Shown here: one piece after another, positions 1 through 13,300 of the stretch | How positions within the stretch are numbered: position 1 is the first letter of the stretch | How the letters are laid out: each line of letters opens with the position of its first letter | Assembly: GCA_027574665.1 (NCBI GenBank) | Contig: CM050653.1 | Location: forward strand, 40,684,118-40,748,117 | Direction of reading: 5' to 3' | From: Rhynochetos jubatus | Lineage: Eukaryota > Chordata > Aves > Eurypygiformes > Rhynochetidae | DNA: 64,000 bases | Translations under genes and position numbers: made by a program | Notes under the pieces: generated by a model | Seen by the model: only the letters and a program-made list of their open reading frames with translations | The model's database searches: none | Told to the model about the DNA's origin: nothing

Positions 1-1217
1 CTATTTAATTAAAAAAAAAAAAAGGGAAAAAAGAAAGAGAAAACAATTTCTTCAAATCTTGGAAACATCTGTAGTAACTAAGTTTCAGAGACACTCCTTA
101 CACAAGCTGCTGTTCACCTGAGGGATCTCTCCTGTGGTCATTCAGAAATACTTTTATGAAACCTGGTTCTGAACATCAGCTGGTTTTAATGAAACTTTTC
201 AGTCGCAAAGACTTGCACAGTGAGGTGAAAAATTTCTCATTTTATGTAACGAACTAGCTTTCTGCAAAAACGCTATTTAGCATGAAGGAATGCTAACTTT
301 AGCAGATAGTGTTGTCTCATTTACAGCATGGAAACCTTGGGGAATAACGAATTGCTGGGCTGTAAATGGTTTTAACCCAACGTTTTATTTAAAGTACAAA
401 AAGCTTACCTGAATATGCATCTGGAAGGCTTGCAGAGTGGTTTCAATGGACTGAACAAAAAAACTACCACCTGTTTGGATTATTGTTAGTAATATATTAT
501 AAACCCTGAGGGGAACTAAAGTAAAAAAATCGTTATCCCTTTCTGCTGTAAAGTTCCTCCTGAAAGGAGACGGCAGTGATGGTGTCCCTCCTGATCTTAA
601 GCTAGTATGTCTGGAAAACCAGGCTGTATTGGCATTATTGTGCTATGAAGCAGCGTAATGTTGCAAATGTCATAAGGTCTCATGGCATTGCCTTACCCTC
701 CCCCAAAAGAATTTTTTTTTTAAAGGTGTGCACTTTAATTATAATCTTCTTTTTAACTCCTTCAGTTAATAGTTGTGACTTCCAGTTATGTAACTTGGAT
801 AGAGGAAACGGGGGAAAATAGTGTGAAATCCGGTCATGCAACACCTAGGTTTGAAGTTTGCTGGAGAGATTTATGAAACAAACTCTTGGAGACTCGTTTT
901 CAACTGTGTACTTCTATTTAATAAGTAGAAGATCTGTTACTTTAACATGTAATTTCTGTCTGGCATCACTGCAATATAAACATGTGAAGATAATGTGTAA
1001 ATTAGCATCTGAAACTTACCACTGTTGTTCTGAGGATGGGATCAAAATGCTCTATGAACCCATCACTGCATTTTCTTCTTTGAAATTTGTATAGTTTCTT
1101 GGTTTTAACAGAAGCTGCCTTTGGTTGCACTGAGATGGCTCCATTTTTAAACATATGTAGTGTGAAAAAACATACTGTATCTTTTTATCCAGATGGTGAT
1201 GTTTCTTTTCATTTCAG
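1..1217 (+). other. OSBPL10: OSBPL10 intron, 3' part
   Basis: This is intronic sequence ending in a good acceptor (TTTCATTTCAG) at 1217. It is AT-rich with a short A-run at 11-23. I see no exon, RNA gene or recognisable repeat in it. The 78-codon open frame at 858-1094 has no recognisable domain. Confidence 0.7.
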
Positions 1218-1364
1218 CATTCAGCTTCTGAGTTGATCCTAGTTGAAGATGAAATGACAGATACTGAAGATAATGAAGAGGAGGATTTAGGAGTCATGGA
1301 TGATCAACGCAGTGTAATTCTCCATCTCATCTCTCAGCTCAAACTTGGCATGGACCTTACCAGG
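1218..1364 (+). CDS. OSBPL10: OSBPL10 coding exon: acidic linker before the ORD
   Basis: The exon starts after the AG at 1216-1217 and ends at AGG before a GTACGG donor. It is 49 codons, phase 0 at both ends. It encodes an acidic stretch ([11 protein letters not shown]) followed by [20 protein letters not shown], the conserved entry to the OSBP-related domain. The next exon continues in frame with [10 protein letters not shown]. Reading through the donor gives 30 further codons before a stop at 1455-1457, so retention would truncate the protein before the ORD. Confidence 0.93.
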
Positions 1365-4300
1365 GTACGGACGCTATATCCCTTTTATAACTGTTCATCC
1401 TTCTGTGTGCGCATGCGTGTGATTCCTGTGAGCATGTTTTGCCCCCATGGACGATGAAGTCTGCCCTGTCATAAAGGTATGGTTCCGGAGAGCTATGGAA
1501 TGCTGTCTCCTGCTAGGCAGGCTTTCACGTGAAGTGACCACATCAGCTATTTTAGGGATGGAGGGAAGTCTTTCAAAGCAACTGTGTGGTGTATGTATCC
1601 CACATGTATGTGAAGTCAGGGTGCACTGAGTGTTTGGGGAACCATGATGTCAGTTTTCTGGATGAAGGAGATACATGCTCAAGTTAGTGCTTTGTAGGTT
1701 GGATTCCATTTAATTATTTGGCAGCCTAAAAAAAAACATGATGGTAAAGAAATTACAATCTTCAGTGTCTCACTGTTCTTGTCTGTGCTAAGCTGCTCAC
1801 CACTTTAACCTTCTGTGCATCCTTCTGGTCCTGGCACCGGTATTCTTATGAGCTTATCCACACTGATATGATCAGAGAAGTTGTGGTGGGTTTTTTCCCC
1901 TAAGTCCTTAGAGTTTCGGAAATGAGGTAGATGTTCTGGAAGCAGGGAGTGCCTCTTTCTGAATAGTCCTACGTTCCAGTGAAACCCTCTCATGGGACTT
2001 CATAATCAAGTGGATTTTCATAAAGATACAGAATACCCTTTCCTTCCACAAAGGCTTTCTACTTAAAAAAAGGCAAATAACCCCCCTGTAACCCACTTCC
2101 ACAACTAAGAAGGGCTCATTCTGACTTACTCCATCTACAAGTTAAACATGAAGTTTGGAATGACCTGAGAATTGCCCGTGTGCATGAAGTAGCTATGCAG
2201 GAGATTGCTTTCACAGGCATTTTGATATTCTGAAGAGTTCATCTGCTTTCCTTTTGATCTTATATTCCAATCAAAATCTATTTTTACTGTCACTTTCTTA
2301 CAAAATAGGGCTTTCTCAATATAGTCTTTTCTGCTTCCTCTGGAACAATTGATAGTATTTAAAAATACTTAGATTTTTTTTTTTTAAGACTAAGCAATCC
2401 CGTGATTTGTAGCTAAGTATAGCTATTGAATAGCTGCATGGAAATGAATGTTTCCTTCTAAGTAGAACAAAAGTTTCATAATTTCGTTCGTGAATAATTT
2501 ATACTTGTCACTTTGGAGTATGTCTGGGGTTGTGTACAGTTCATTTTTTGTTTTGTTTTCCTTATATTCCTTAATTTTTCATAGCTCTTCCTCTTTTCTA
2601 TATTGGTTTGCTAAGGCTGTCTCAGTCCATAATGTTTAAAACTAGAATAAGGTTCTTTATCTGTTGTTCTTGTGTCTTCAAAACATTTTGTCTTTGTAAC
2701 GAACAAGATCTTTCTTCTCCTGATTTCCAATGTCATTTTTTTGTCACGGCAGAGGAGGCAAAAACCTCAAAGACACCCAAAGTTAATGTAAATGAGAGAA
2801 ATTCCTGTAAATAAGAGAAGTGTAGCCACTTACAAGTAGGAAGGTAAATATATATGTTAACCTATTTCTTACATAGTGTTCTTAGAGCAGTTTTTGAGGA
2901 TAGTGGTAAATATTACCAGATCTATAGCATGGCAAAATATTGGCATGCATGAACGTGTGCATGTAATACCCACAGTCTGGAAAGAGGAACAGGGAACAGG
3001 CATATGGCAGTTGGATCTCTCTAGCCCGTGTGATGCATGAATACACATATGATGAGTATTAATGAGACAGGCCACATGTGCACATCACTTTTCTGACCAT
3101 TTTGAGGATTAAAAAAAATAAATTACAAGACAGCTGGCTGCTTTTTTTTTTATTTGCTTCCTGACATGAGGCCTTTAGGGGCCGCAGACGTGATGATAAA
3201 GCTTGGTTTGTTGGCTGCACCTCAGTTTTCATTATTCCTCTGAGAGTCAGAATTCTGATAGCCTTGATGTGAGTCAGCTTCTGCTGGAAGTGGTGGTAGC
3301 ACAGCAGTTGCTGATACCAGAGGATATTTTATATGTTTCTACTTCCCTGTGCCTGCTTCCCCAGGTTTGTTTATTTGGTTCACTTGGGAGCTGTCGTTTG
3401 TAACATGACACACATGTGAACAAACAGCTCTTCTGAGCCCTTGGTGGCTTTTGGTTCTGGATGTGTAATCATCACCTTCATGTACCATCTCAGAAGAAAC
3501 AGCATCTCTTCCTCTTCCTTCAGGGTGCTTGTTTCTGTTAGCGTTGGCCTTGCTGGCTCCAACATGCATTTCCCGTGGTTGTTGATAGCCACGATGAATG
3601 GTGCAGAAGTACTTCACTTTTGAAACGTGCCATACTGCCATGCCTTTTAACGAGGAGTTAAACAGTGAAAACCTAGTGTGAAGGAAAACACCCGCAATGA
3701 AGTATTAAACCTGCAGAGGGATTTGCTAGAACACAGGCTAGGCTCTGTGGCGGCCAAATAGGGTTTGGTAGCAGCTGGGGAGCAGTTCACAGCAGCAGCA
3801 CATAGTACAAAACTTGTACTAGGCTAGGACTTTAAACCTCATTTAAAATTGGAATTGCTGGTGAAAAAATAAGTTTCTAAATCGTTTGTTTGTTGGACTT
3901 ACAAAAATGAAAAATAGTGCCAAAAATCACTGACAGCCTGATAAACGTGTTGGCAAATGGCACCTAATGGATTGAAATTAATGCTAACAGTTTGTACAGA
4001 TGGGTGATGACTCCCCCGCGTTCCCTTACCTTCCCTACGCAGTTAATGTGTGCTAAAAATAAAGGGCTGCCAGTCTGGGTAAAAGGACTGCCAGTAGTTC
4101 TGCAGAACGTCAACCTGGTGGTGTAAATTAGCACTGTAGTGTGGTCGTGGTGTCATAACTTTTTACTTTGCTTGTCAATGTATTTTTACCTTGTAATTTT
4201 AAAATGTAAGTGGGATGAAAATAGCCTGTTTTATCCCACAGTGACGCGGATGACAGTGGAAAGCTGTTGTACCTCTTGGAGAAGAACATCTCAGCGAGGG

Positions 4301-7300
4301 GTACCTTGGCCAGATTTCTGAAAAAAATAGGGAATGATGCTGACACACATGTTTTGCCTCACAGTAATAGTATGGGGGATAGATATCTTCCCAAGAAGTC
4401 ATGCTTTTACTGTTCTCAGTTGCATTGAAATCTAATTAAGTATATGTAAATCCTTCCCGGAGAGGGTGGTGAGGCACTGGCACAGGTTGCCCAGAGAAGC
4501 TGTGGGTGCCCCATCCCTGGCAGTGTTCAAGGCCAGGCTGGATGAGGCTGTGAGCAACCTGGTCTAGTGGAGGGTGTCTTGTGGCAGGGGGGTTGGAACT
4601 GGATGGTCTTCAAGGTCCCTTCCAACCCAAACTGTTCTCTGATTCTAAATTCAGACCTTGGAGGTTATGATCAAGCTGTGAACCAATATCCTCTTTTGAA
4701 CCTCAGTGAAGAGAAAGAATGTCTGTTAAACTGCTTCCTTTTTGCATGAAGCCTGAGAGAGTAAGAACAGAGGTTATTTTTACGTCTTAGAATGCAGTCA
4801 GGAGACTTTTTTGTTTTAGACTTTGGTGACTTGGTGTTTATTCTACAGAGATTCTTTTGTCCATTTGATTGTCATGCCAGCTTTTTCTCAGAGGAAAAAA
4901 AATAGGCAGTTTTGACTTTTTATGCAAATACAAAGAAAAAAAAAAGAAATTGTTGTAGTCCCAAACCAATACAAAGAACATAGGTCCTAAGTGTGTTTTT
5001 CTGGACAGTGCATTCTGCATGGCTGCAGAAGAGTTGAAAACCTTATTCCTTAAGGTATTATTTAGTGTCATACCATAAAATTTGCATCGTCTTAAGTATG
5101 GTCCATAGTTTTCTTTCCTTCTCCTCCATTTGTGCCAATAAAGGTCGCTCTTCTCAGAGATTGCATCTCGTTATGCCCAAGTGGCTGAATGCTGTTTATT
5201 CAAATGAGTTTCCCTGCCCTTTCAAGTCTGTGCAGTGAACTCCTGATAGTCACTCCTAGTATTTCGAGACACAAGTGGTGTTTTTTTCTCTGTTTTGCTG
5301 TCAGTTTCCTCCTTGATAACCTGGTCTTTGAGTGTACAGTTTGTATTAAAATGAGATCCTGTATTGAGGTTTAGTGATGCTGAATTGCATTTTTTAAAGA
5401 TTATATCAGATAATTAATATTTGGTCAGCATGAGACTGTAGCAAGTGAGATGGAATTGTTTGAAGAACTAAAAATACTGGATGAAAATCTACTGCCTTTC
5501 CACTTTGCCTGCCAATGACTTTTAAAACCCAGCTGTCTCAGCCCCTTGCTGTCACACCGCCATGGGCACTGTAAGTTGGCTTCAACCCTCTGTAGTTTGC
5601 CACTCGCAGTGTTAAAATTAAGGTCCTGCATCTTTTGGGGCCTCGTTATGTTGGTAATAGAGACCATGTAGATCCTCAGGGCTTACAGTGCAGAGTGAGA
5701 GGAATATTACAGATTGAGCTTTACTTGATTTGTATCTAAACTGGTAAAAACTGTTAGCCTGTAGAAGACTCTGTGTGTGTAAGTAACGTGGAGAGGGGGA
5801 GAGAGAACGAGCATGTATGTTCCGAAATGGAGCGGTGATCTGGTGTTTTGCAGCTGTGGTATGTTGGCTTACTGTGGTTTGAACTGTTGACTGTTGGTTT
5901 TTTTCATGTTTACAAGTTTTCTTTGAAAAGAACTAAATGATGAATAGAAATTTGACAGCTTCTACTTCATTATCCGTGGGATCCGAAAGGACTGAACTGT
6001 GCTTTGCTCCCACTTAGAATAGCAACCTGGGGCAGCAGGCGGGGAAGCAAATGTGTTTGAACCGTGGCTCTCTGCCTGCTGTTAATAACCCTCCCTTTTG
6101 GGAAAGGGAAAATGTAAGCGCAGTGACGGATCAAAGAGGAAAGCAGAAGAATTTCTTTAATAGAGGACAGCTGTTTGGCTGCATCTGGCATCACTGAGCC
6201 ACTTGGATTGTAGACAAACTTGCGTGCACCAGAAGTGCTTTCTTGGCCACGGTAGAGCGATCTCAGCTCCCCTGGGACTGTCCTGCCCAAGGGGTGAAGT
6301 GTGGGGGAGAAGGAAGGGAGAGAAATAAATTATTTTCGGTCCTGTAGCACTCAGGTCTGCCTTGCAGTGCACTCCAGGATACCTCATGGAAAACTCTCGT
6401 TAAGAGTTACTCCTCAGTGGTTGACTCTGGCAACATCTGCGCTGCTACATGGGCCACTTGAGGCTGCATCCAGATCTCTCGGGGCTGGCTCCCTCCAGTG
6501 CAGCCTGCCTAGTGCTCAGTGCCAGATTCTTCTTTGCCCCCCCGGAGGCTCTCTAGTCCCAGGACGTGAATGTAACAGCTGGTGCAGTGTCTGTTTCAGA
6601 AATAAGGTGAAGGCACGCAGGGACCTACCACAGTAGTGTGGTACGACCTCAGTCTGAAGGGATGTGCCCTGTACCTGGGGGTGATGGGATAGCATGGAGG
6701 TGGCAAGGATTTGACCTGGGAGCTGGGAGAGGACATGACGCATATAATGACAGTGTAGGGCAGAGGGAGTCAAACCAGGAGTGTTTTCCTGCCTAAAACC
6801 TCTTGGGAGAGGTCCGTGGCATAATTTTGTCCTTGGAAACCCACCTGAGATTTGGTTTTGGTTGGATTTAATTGGCTTGGTTTGTTAGAGGCTGGAAGGG
6901 ACCTAACAGGTATGCAGTGGGTGCTCAAGGGTCTAGGAGTGAAATGGGGAGCCCCCATGACAGAGGGGGGGGTAGATTGCACTACCCACCACTTGCAGGT
7001 TGGTGACGTGGTCGTTTATATAAAATACTCATCTTCTAGTGGTGCGGGAGGGAATGCCCCTCCCTTTTCAGTTAGTTGGGTTTGTTGATGTTTGATGTAA
7101 GTTAATTTACATCAAAGTGAATGTTTTTACCTCCTGTAAACAAGGAGAACAATGGTTGGTTTGTTGACCAGAGGAGAGGAAAAGGCAGATTTCCCCGCGA
7201 GCCAGCGGAACAGCCCATCCCTGTTGTGTGAGCTGCTGTCGGGAATCATAATGAAGTAGGAAGCAGCCTGCACAGCTAAGGCCACTGCTTTTTCCTCCGC

Positions 7301-10300
7301 TCGTTATTTACACTGCAAAGAAAATGAAATGGCTGTGGCGGAGGGGAGGAAAACATGCCATCTCGAAACTTGGCAGGGCCAGAATTGCAGCTGTCTCAAC
7401 TGTTCTCCCCCTCTTCCCCTTCCCCTCCCTGCCCCCCGCCCCCCCGCCTCGGTCGTGTGATCATGGGGAAGTCATATCTGCCTTTGTCTGCTTTGCATAC
7501 AGGTAGTGCTTCCAACATTTATTTTGGAGAAAAGATCCCTGCTGGAGATGTATGCAAATTTCATGGCCCATCCAGACCTGCTTTTGTCAATTGCAGCTGG
7601 AGCCACTCCCGAGGAAAGAATTATCTGCTTTGTGGAGTATTATCTAACAGCTTTTCACGAGGGCCGAAAGGGAGCGGTTGCCAAGAAGCCCTATAACCCT
7701 ATAATTGGTGAAACCTTTCATTGCTCCTGGGATGTGCCTAAAGATAAAGTGAAAGCGTTCAGAACTAACGGTGCCTCCGCCGTTTCTAAGGACCCAACCA
7801 AGGAGTTTGGCCAGGACCAGTCTGCGTGCTACAAGCTGAGGTTTGTAGCTGAACAAGTGTCCCATCATCCACCGGTCTCTTGCTTTTACTGTGAGTGCAA
7901 AGAGAAGAAAATGTGTGTGAACGCTCACGTATGGACCAAAAGCAAGTTTATGGGCATGTCAATAGGTGTTTCTATGGTAGGTGAAGGTAAGAAATGTGCT
8001 TTTATTTTGTTTTTTTTTCTTTTTTGAGCTAATGCTGTGAGTGTCAACACAACAGAAATCCAGCTGCTTCCCTGTATGCTCTCCCTCTGACCTTTCATTT
8101 GAACCTCGTGGCTGTCGGCTTTGGTGAAGTTTGGGAGCAAAACTACAAACACGAGATGCACGTTGCGTATATAAATGTGTGCTTTTATTTATGCGAGACT
8201 GTTAAGTATATCTGAAGTACAGTCATATGATAAATTGCAGTAGCAAATGGCCGCTGACAGTATGTTCTGAAAGAACTTCTTTTTGCCTTTTAAAAGAACA
8301 GGTCATAGAGTCATAGAATTGTTCTGGTTGGAAAAGACCTTTAAGATCATGGAGTCCAGCCGTGAACCCAGTGCTGCCGAGTCCACCACTAAACCGTGTC
8401 CCTGAGCATGTCTTTTATGTCTCTTAAATACCCCCTGGGAGGGGGACTCAACCCCTTCCCTGGGCAGCCTGTTCCAGTGCCTGACAACCCTTTCGGTGAA
8501 GAAATTTTTCCTCGTATCTGATGTAAACCTCCCCTGGCACAATTTGAGGCCATTTCCTCTTGCCCCATCGCTTGGGAGAAGAGACCAACCCCCGCCTCCC
8601 TGCACCCTCCTCTCAGGGAGCTGTAGAGAGCGATCAGGTCTCCCCTCAGCTTCCTCTCCTCCAGGCTGAACACCCCCAGCTCCCTCTCCTCATGGGACTT
8701 GTGCTCCAGACTCTTCCCCAGCTGATTCGTTAAGGGACAGTTTCACAACTGGAGCAAAAGAGTAGGGAAAACCCACATTTTTACTGAAGGCTGTCTTTTT
8801 TTCATGGTTTCTGTAGTGTTTACAAAGTTAGTGTGTTATCTCGGTCTTTATAGCAAGCCATGCAGTTGAGGTGCAAATTGTGATTTGCTGTATCCTACAT
8901 CTGCAGTCTGCTTTGGGATAAATCATGGCTCAGCAGGCATGTCATAACAATACAATAACAATACAATAACAAATACAGGCAGTCATAACAAACTCCTATG
9001 GATGATGTGAACTGATAAACACGCCCTGTACCAGCCTTGTCACTGACTGCTGGTGTATTGGTTTAGTGTTTCCAGTCGATCTAGTCAGTCCCTCTTGCCA
9101 CTTGAGGGTAATTTGCTGTGTATGGTTTTTAGAGTCTCATCTTAACTAGTTTTTAGACTGTAGTCTCAGTAGCACCAGGATAATTTGGGGTAAATGTTTC
9201 CTTTTGTCATAATTACGTTAAATATTATGACATTAAAGGTAGTAAAAAGGTGGAGTGGGAAATGGAGTGATTTGGTTTTGCTGATTAATAACAGCAAAAC
9301 AATCTTGGTGAAAACATACAGATATGTTCTACTGTTTCTCCCAGCTAGAACTAAACAACAAACTCAGTCAAAAGGGCTACAGCAGCTTCTTTCCTGATGG
9401 CAAAACATTCCCTTTTTCGTAGAAGAGCCATGAAACTCCCTTACTACTGGATTTGATATTGTTGTGATGGTTACAATCTGTAACAGCACTGCTGTTTCCT
9501 TCTTCCTACAGTTTAGGTATTTTGCTTTTCGTAGGGAGTTAAGGAAGTTGGGAAGGGAGTGTCAGAAGGGAAATTGGTCCCTCTGTCTGTCTCCTGACTC
9601 TGCTGCTGCCAGTCTGGGTCATCCTGCAGGTTTCCAGTACCAATCAGTTTCTAGTACTGTTTTTCTCAGTTACGAGAGCTATTTAATGGAAATAAAATTA
9701 AACACCAAGTCACTTATGATTATGTAGAAGTAGGGAAATTTCTTTTTCTTGCTGCTAGCGCACACAGTTCCCTGGGATTGGGGGTGTCTACTGTGGGCAT
9801 TATTTAAGACTTCAAAGTCCTGATGTGTCCCAGTTTTGAGAGAGAAAGAGTCTGGGAATTACCCACTTCCCTGCCCAAGGATTGTTTAATGCGTGTGTTT
9901 GAGAATTAAGTTCTCCCTTACCCCTGATTTATCGTAGAATCACAGAGCAATCTGGGTTAGAAGGGACCTTAAAGACCATCCAGTTCCACCCCCCCTGCCA
10001 TGGGCAGGGACACCCTCCACTAGACCAGGTTGCTCCAAGCCTCATCCAGCCTGGCCTTGGACACTGCCAGGGATGGGGCATCCACAGCTTCTCTGGGCAA
10101 CCTGTTCCAGTGCCTCACCACCCTCTCCGGGAAGAATTTTTTCCTGATGTCCAATCTAAATCTCCCCACTTTCAATTTAAACCCGTTACCCCTTGTCCTG
10201 TCACTACACGCCCTTGTAAAAAGATCCCCCCAGCTTCCTTGTAGGCCCCAAACACCTTTTGGTGTTGTGTTTCTGCCCCCCCTCCCCATGAACCTGGATA

Positions 10301-13300
10301 TATCCCAGGATTGGAGGCACGCTTTGGGGAACATCTGCGGTGGTGAACCCTTTTATTGCAAGGTTTGCTGCTGTTTTTCTGATGGGCGTTTTGGGAGGCA
10401 TTTTGGTTTGCCAGTTTATAGTTAGCACCATCTTTCTCTTCGTGTAAGCAGTGCAGAAGCACGCAGCGTCACGGTGACAGTATTTCTGGCAAGTGATGGA
10501 GAACCTCCAGTGCAGCCCAGGCATTTCTGTTGTGTGTTGAGGACTGGCGGTAGGCAGTGAGAAGCTGTACCACTGAAGCTTTTCTACCGTCTGCAAAGGG
10601 ACAGCCTAAACCTGACAGCCTCAGTTTCAAATGTTTGCTTCACAGTGCAGTTTCTTCACTTGAAACTACGCTTTCTTCAAATTTTTTTGAATTTATTTTA
10701 GTCCCAGGGAAGTGTTCCTAATGAAGTTGGTGTGTAGGTTTGTCGATCTGTGCAAAAATTAGAATGTACTGCAGATGTTTCTTTCTCGCGTGCTGGACAA
10801 GTATAAATTCTGTAATAGACTGAGGTCAGCGTGAGTCCTGGGGAATAAGGGTGCTGAACCAAGAACAAGGAGCTGCTGCTTACGGGGTGGAAAAAACGTG
10901 TTTCCATGTCTGGTAATGCACAGCCTAATCATTTTTTAATGTGAAATATAATTTGGCGAATTTTCTTTGTATCGAAGGACGTTTTATGCATTGCAGCATT
11001 TCACATGGGGCGAGTTAGTCCAGCAGAGTAGGTTGAGGAAAGATGTTGTTAGTCAGAAGGTGTATGAAGGTGGTTAAGATAAGGTCAGCTACTAGGAGAA
11101 GGTTTCTGACAACAGGGGTGGCTGGCAAGGTGGTAGAATCTTATTTTAAACTGTTAAAACCAAGTTAAGCGAGTTTCTCAAGAGTGGTTGAAGTATGACT
11201 GGTCCTGGTTTTGATAAGGGGTGATGTGGTGTCTCAGAAATCAGAAGTCCTTGGCTTGTGGTTGCATGTAGTTTGGGTTTTTTTCCTGCTGTGCATTGGC
11301 TGACCAAACAGAGCATGTGTTACTGCCGATTTTTTCTTTTGCCTTGTCCCTTCATCCTCTTTTTTTTTTTTTTTCCCCAGTGATGAGGGTTTGGCTGTTA
11401 CTGAGTTTACGAGTGGGTGCCTTTGCCTTTGTCAGATCAGTTAGATTCTCCGTGATGCTGTTTGAAAGGCTGTTTCCTTGATCTCTAACACACCTGTGTC
11501 CATTCTGAGACGTCATTCAAACCATTCTGGTGTTGGTACGGTAGCTCCGTTACACTGCGCATTCATTGGGTGCTGCTGGGTGTGTGTAGGAAAAGAGAAA
11601 TTCCTTCCAGACGAGGCTTTGGAGAGCTGCAATTCATGTTTTGGATAAATCAGTGGTAGGGAGTGACCATCTTGTTCCAGTTGAGGTGTTTATCAGAACG
11701 ATTTTGTTTGACCTGGAACTTATTTGTGACCTTAGTGTTAAATACCAACAACTGTGATTTGTATTCTTCGCTCTCCACAGTTTTGTGTGTGACCTTCAAA
11801 CAATTCGGTGAAGCTTTTTCTACTGCAGCTGGCTAGTTACAGAAATGAAGTAGCACTGAATGTTGGACCGACGACGTGTAAGGGGTACGCTGGGGATGTT
11901 TCTGTGGCGCTTTTGAAACGTGGTTTTTTTAACCCGTCACAGTGTCCTTGGATGCACAGAGCACGTTGCTTCTGATCTTCTGTTGTTAGAAGCAGCAGTG
12001 GATGTGCTGAAATAGGATGTTGTGGAATTACAAAGGCTTCTGTAAGAATTTAAAGGACTTGAGAACAGTATGGTCCTGTCATACAAAGGGTGTACAGCTC
12101 AGTGTCTTAATTGTACAGTTTTTAGTGCATGTTGCACCTCAAAGAGACTTAAGGTTTGGTTTTGGTGGGGTTTTTTTCCTATCTGTGATTTTTGTTTGTT
12201 GATTCAAAGCAAGTGTCAGTTGCAGGGATGCAGAATGAGTAGGAATGTGCTGCTGGAAGTTTGCGTGAGAAGTCGTGTTATATACTAGCCCTTCATCTGT
12301 GCTTATGAGGGGTCTAAATCTGGCTTGCTGATGAAGTGTCTCAGCTTCTGCTGCCCGCTATAACAAAACCCCAGTCTACAGAGTAGTCAGCGTTGAGTTT
12401 CCTCCTGAGAAAGCTCCCCTGAAATAGAAGAGAGGGTATTTTGCATAAGAAAATTCATGTGGCGTGCGCAGCCCCTAATTCTGGTTAATGTTAATTACGT
12501 ACTAATGAGAGAGGGAGGGAGGAGATTGAGGGCGTAATGAATAGAGTCATATTAAGTTTTAAATTGGCAAAGGATGAGAGAGTCAGTGTACATATTGAAT
12601 GTTTCTTACGTGGTCCAGAGAATCTTCAAAGAGATGCTGGCTGTAGGATTAAGTGGAAAAGGCTGTGGTGAGCGCAGCAGTACGGGCTGTGCGTGTTCCT
12701 TTTCTGCTCTCGGGTTTTGTTCCGAAGCAGCAAAACTCCACAAAGCTTTTGATTCATGGGTGAATTTTGCAGAGGGCGTAAAGTCCGTCTAGGTGGATTG
12801 CTCTGTATTAGCAAGTGGCTAGTTATGTCTTGTGTTTTCGCTCCTGCTGTTTTAAATGGTTTAAAAACTAGTGAGCTATAGGCTTCCAGAAATTTTTAAA
12901 ATAGAAGTAAAAATCAACCTTGGAAAGATTCAGTAAGCAGGGAAGGGGTTCAGTGCTCTTCCCAGGGTAACTCTAAATTAAAGCAATGAATGTTTTTTCT
13001 GTTCCCGCCCCGTACAAATATATATAGATGTGCTTACAGATGTACAGGTCTGTAATTCGTGTTCCTGAGGCGTTAGCGACTTTTTAATTTGCCAGTCCAA
13101 AGGATTGACTGCTCCATGCAACTGGAGCTACCAAAATATTTCCCTAGTACGAATTTTTGTATTAATATCTCTTAGCCCACTGGTTTCAGAACAGTTTCCG
13201 TATGGCATGGTGCTCATTACTTAATTTAGCAACTGAAACATGTAGTCTTTGGAAAAGGAGCAGCGCAGCGTTCATAAACCGGAGCGTTTATGAGGTGATA

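Larger units (their letters stand above)
1365..7502 (+). other. OSBPL10: OSBPL10 intron (6.1 kb)
   Basis: The intron carries one CR1 3' fragment (4454-4648), a small hairpin (7091-7116) and a very C-rich polypyrimidine stretch (about 7400-7450) before the acceptor at 7501-7502. Nothing else is recognised. Several 60-111 codon open frames here have no recognisable domain and no support. Confidence 0.75.

Noticed and set aside
8944..8977. Tandem repeat considered as a CRISPR-like array
   Set aside because: An 11-bp unit without spacers in a vertebrate intron; a simple minisatellite.
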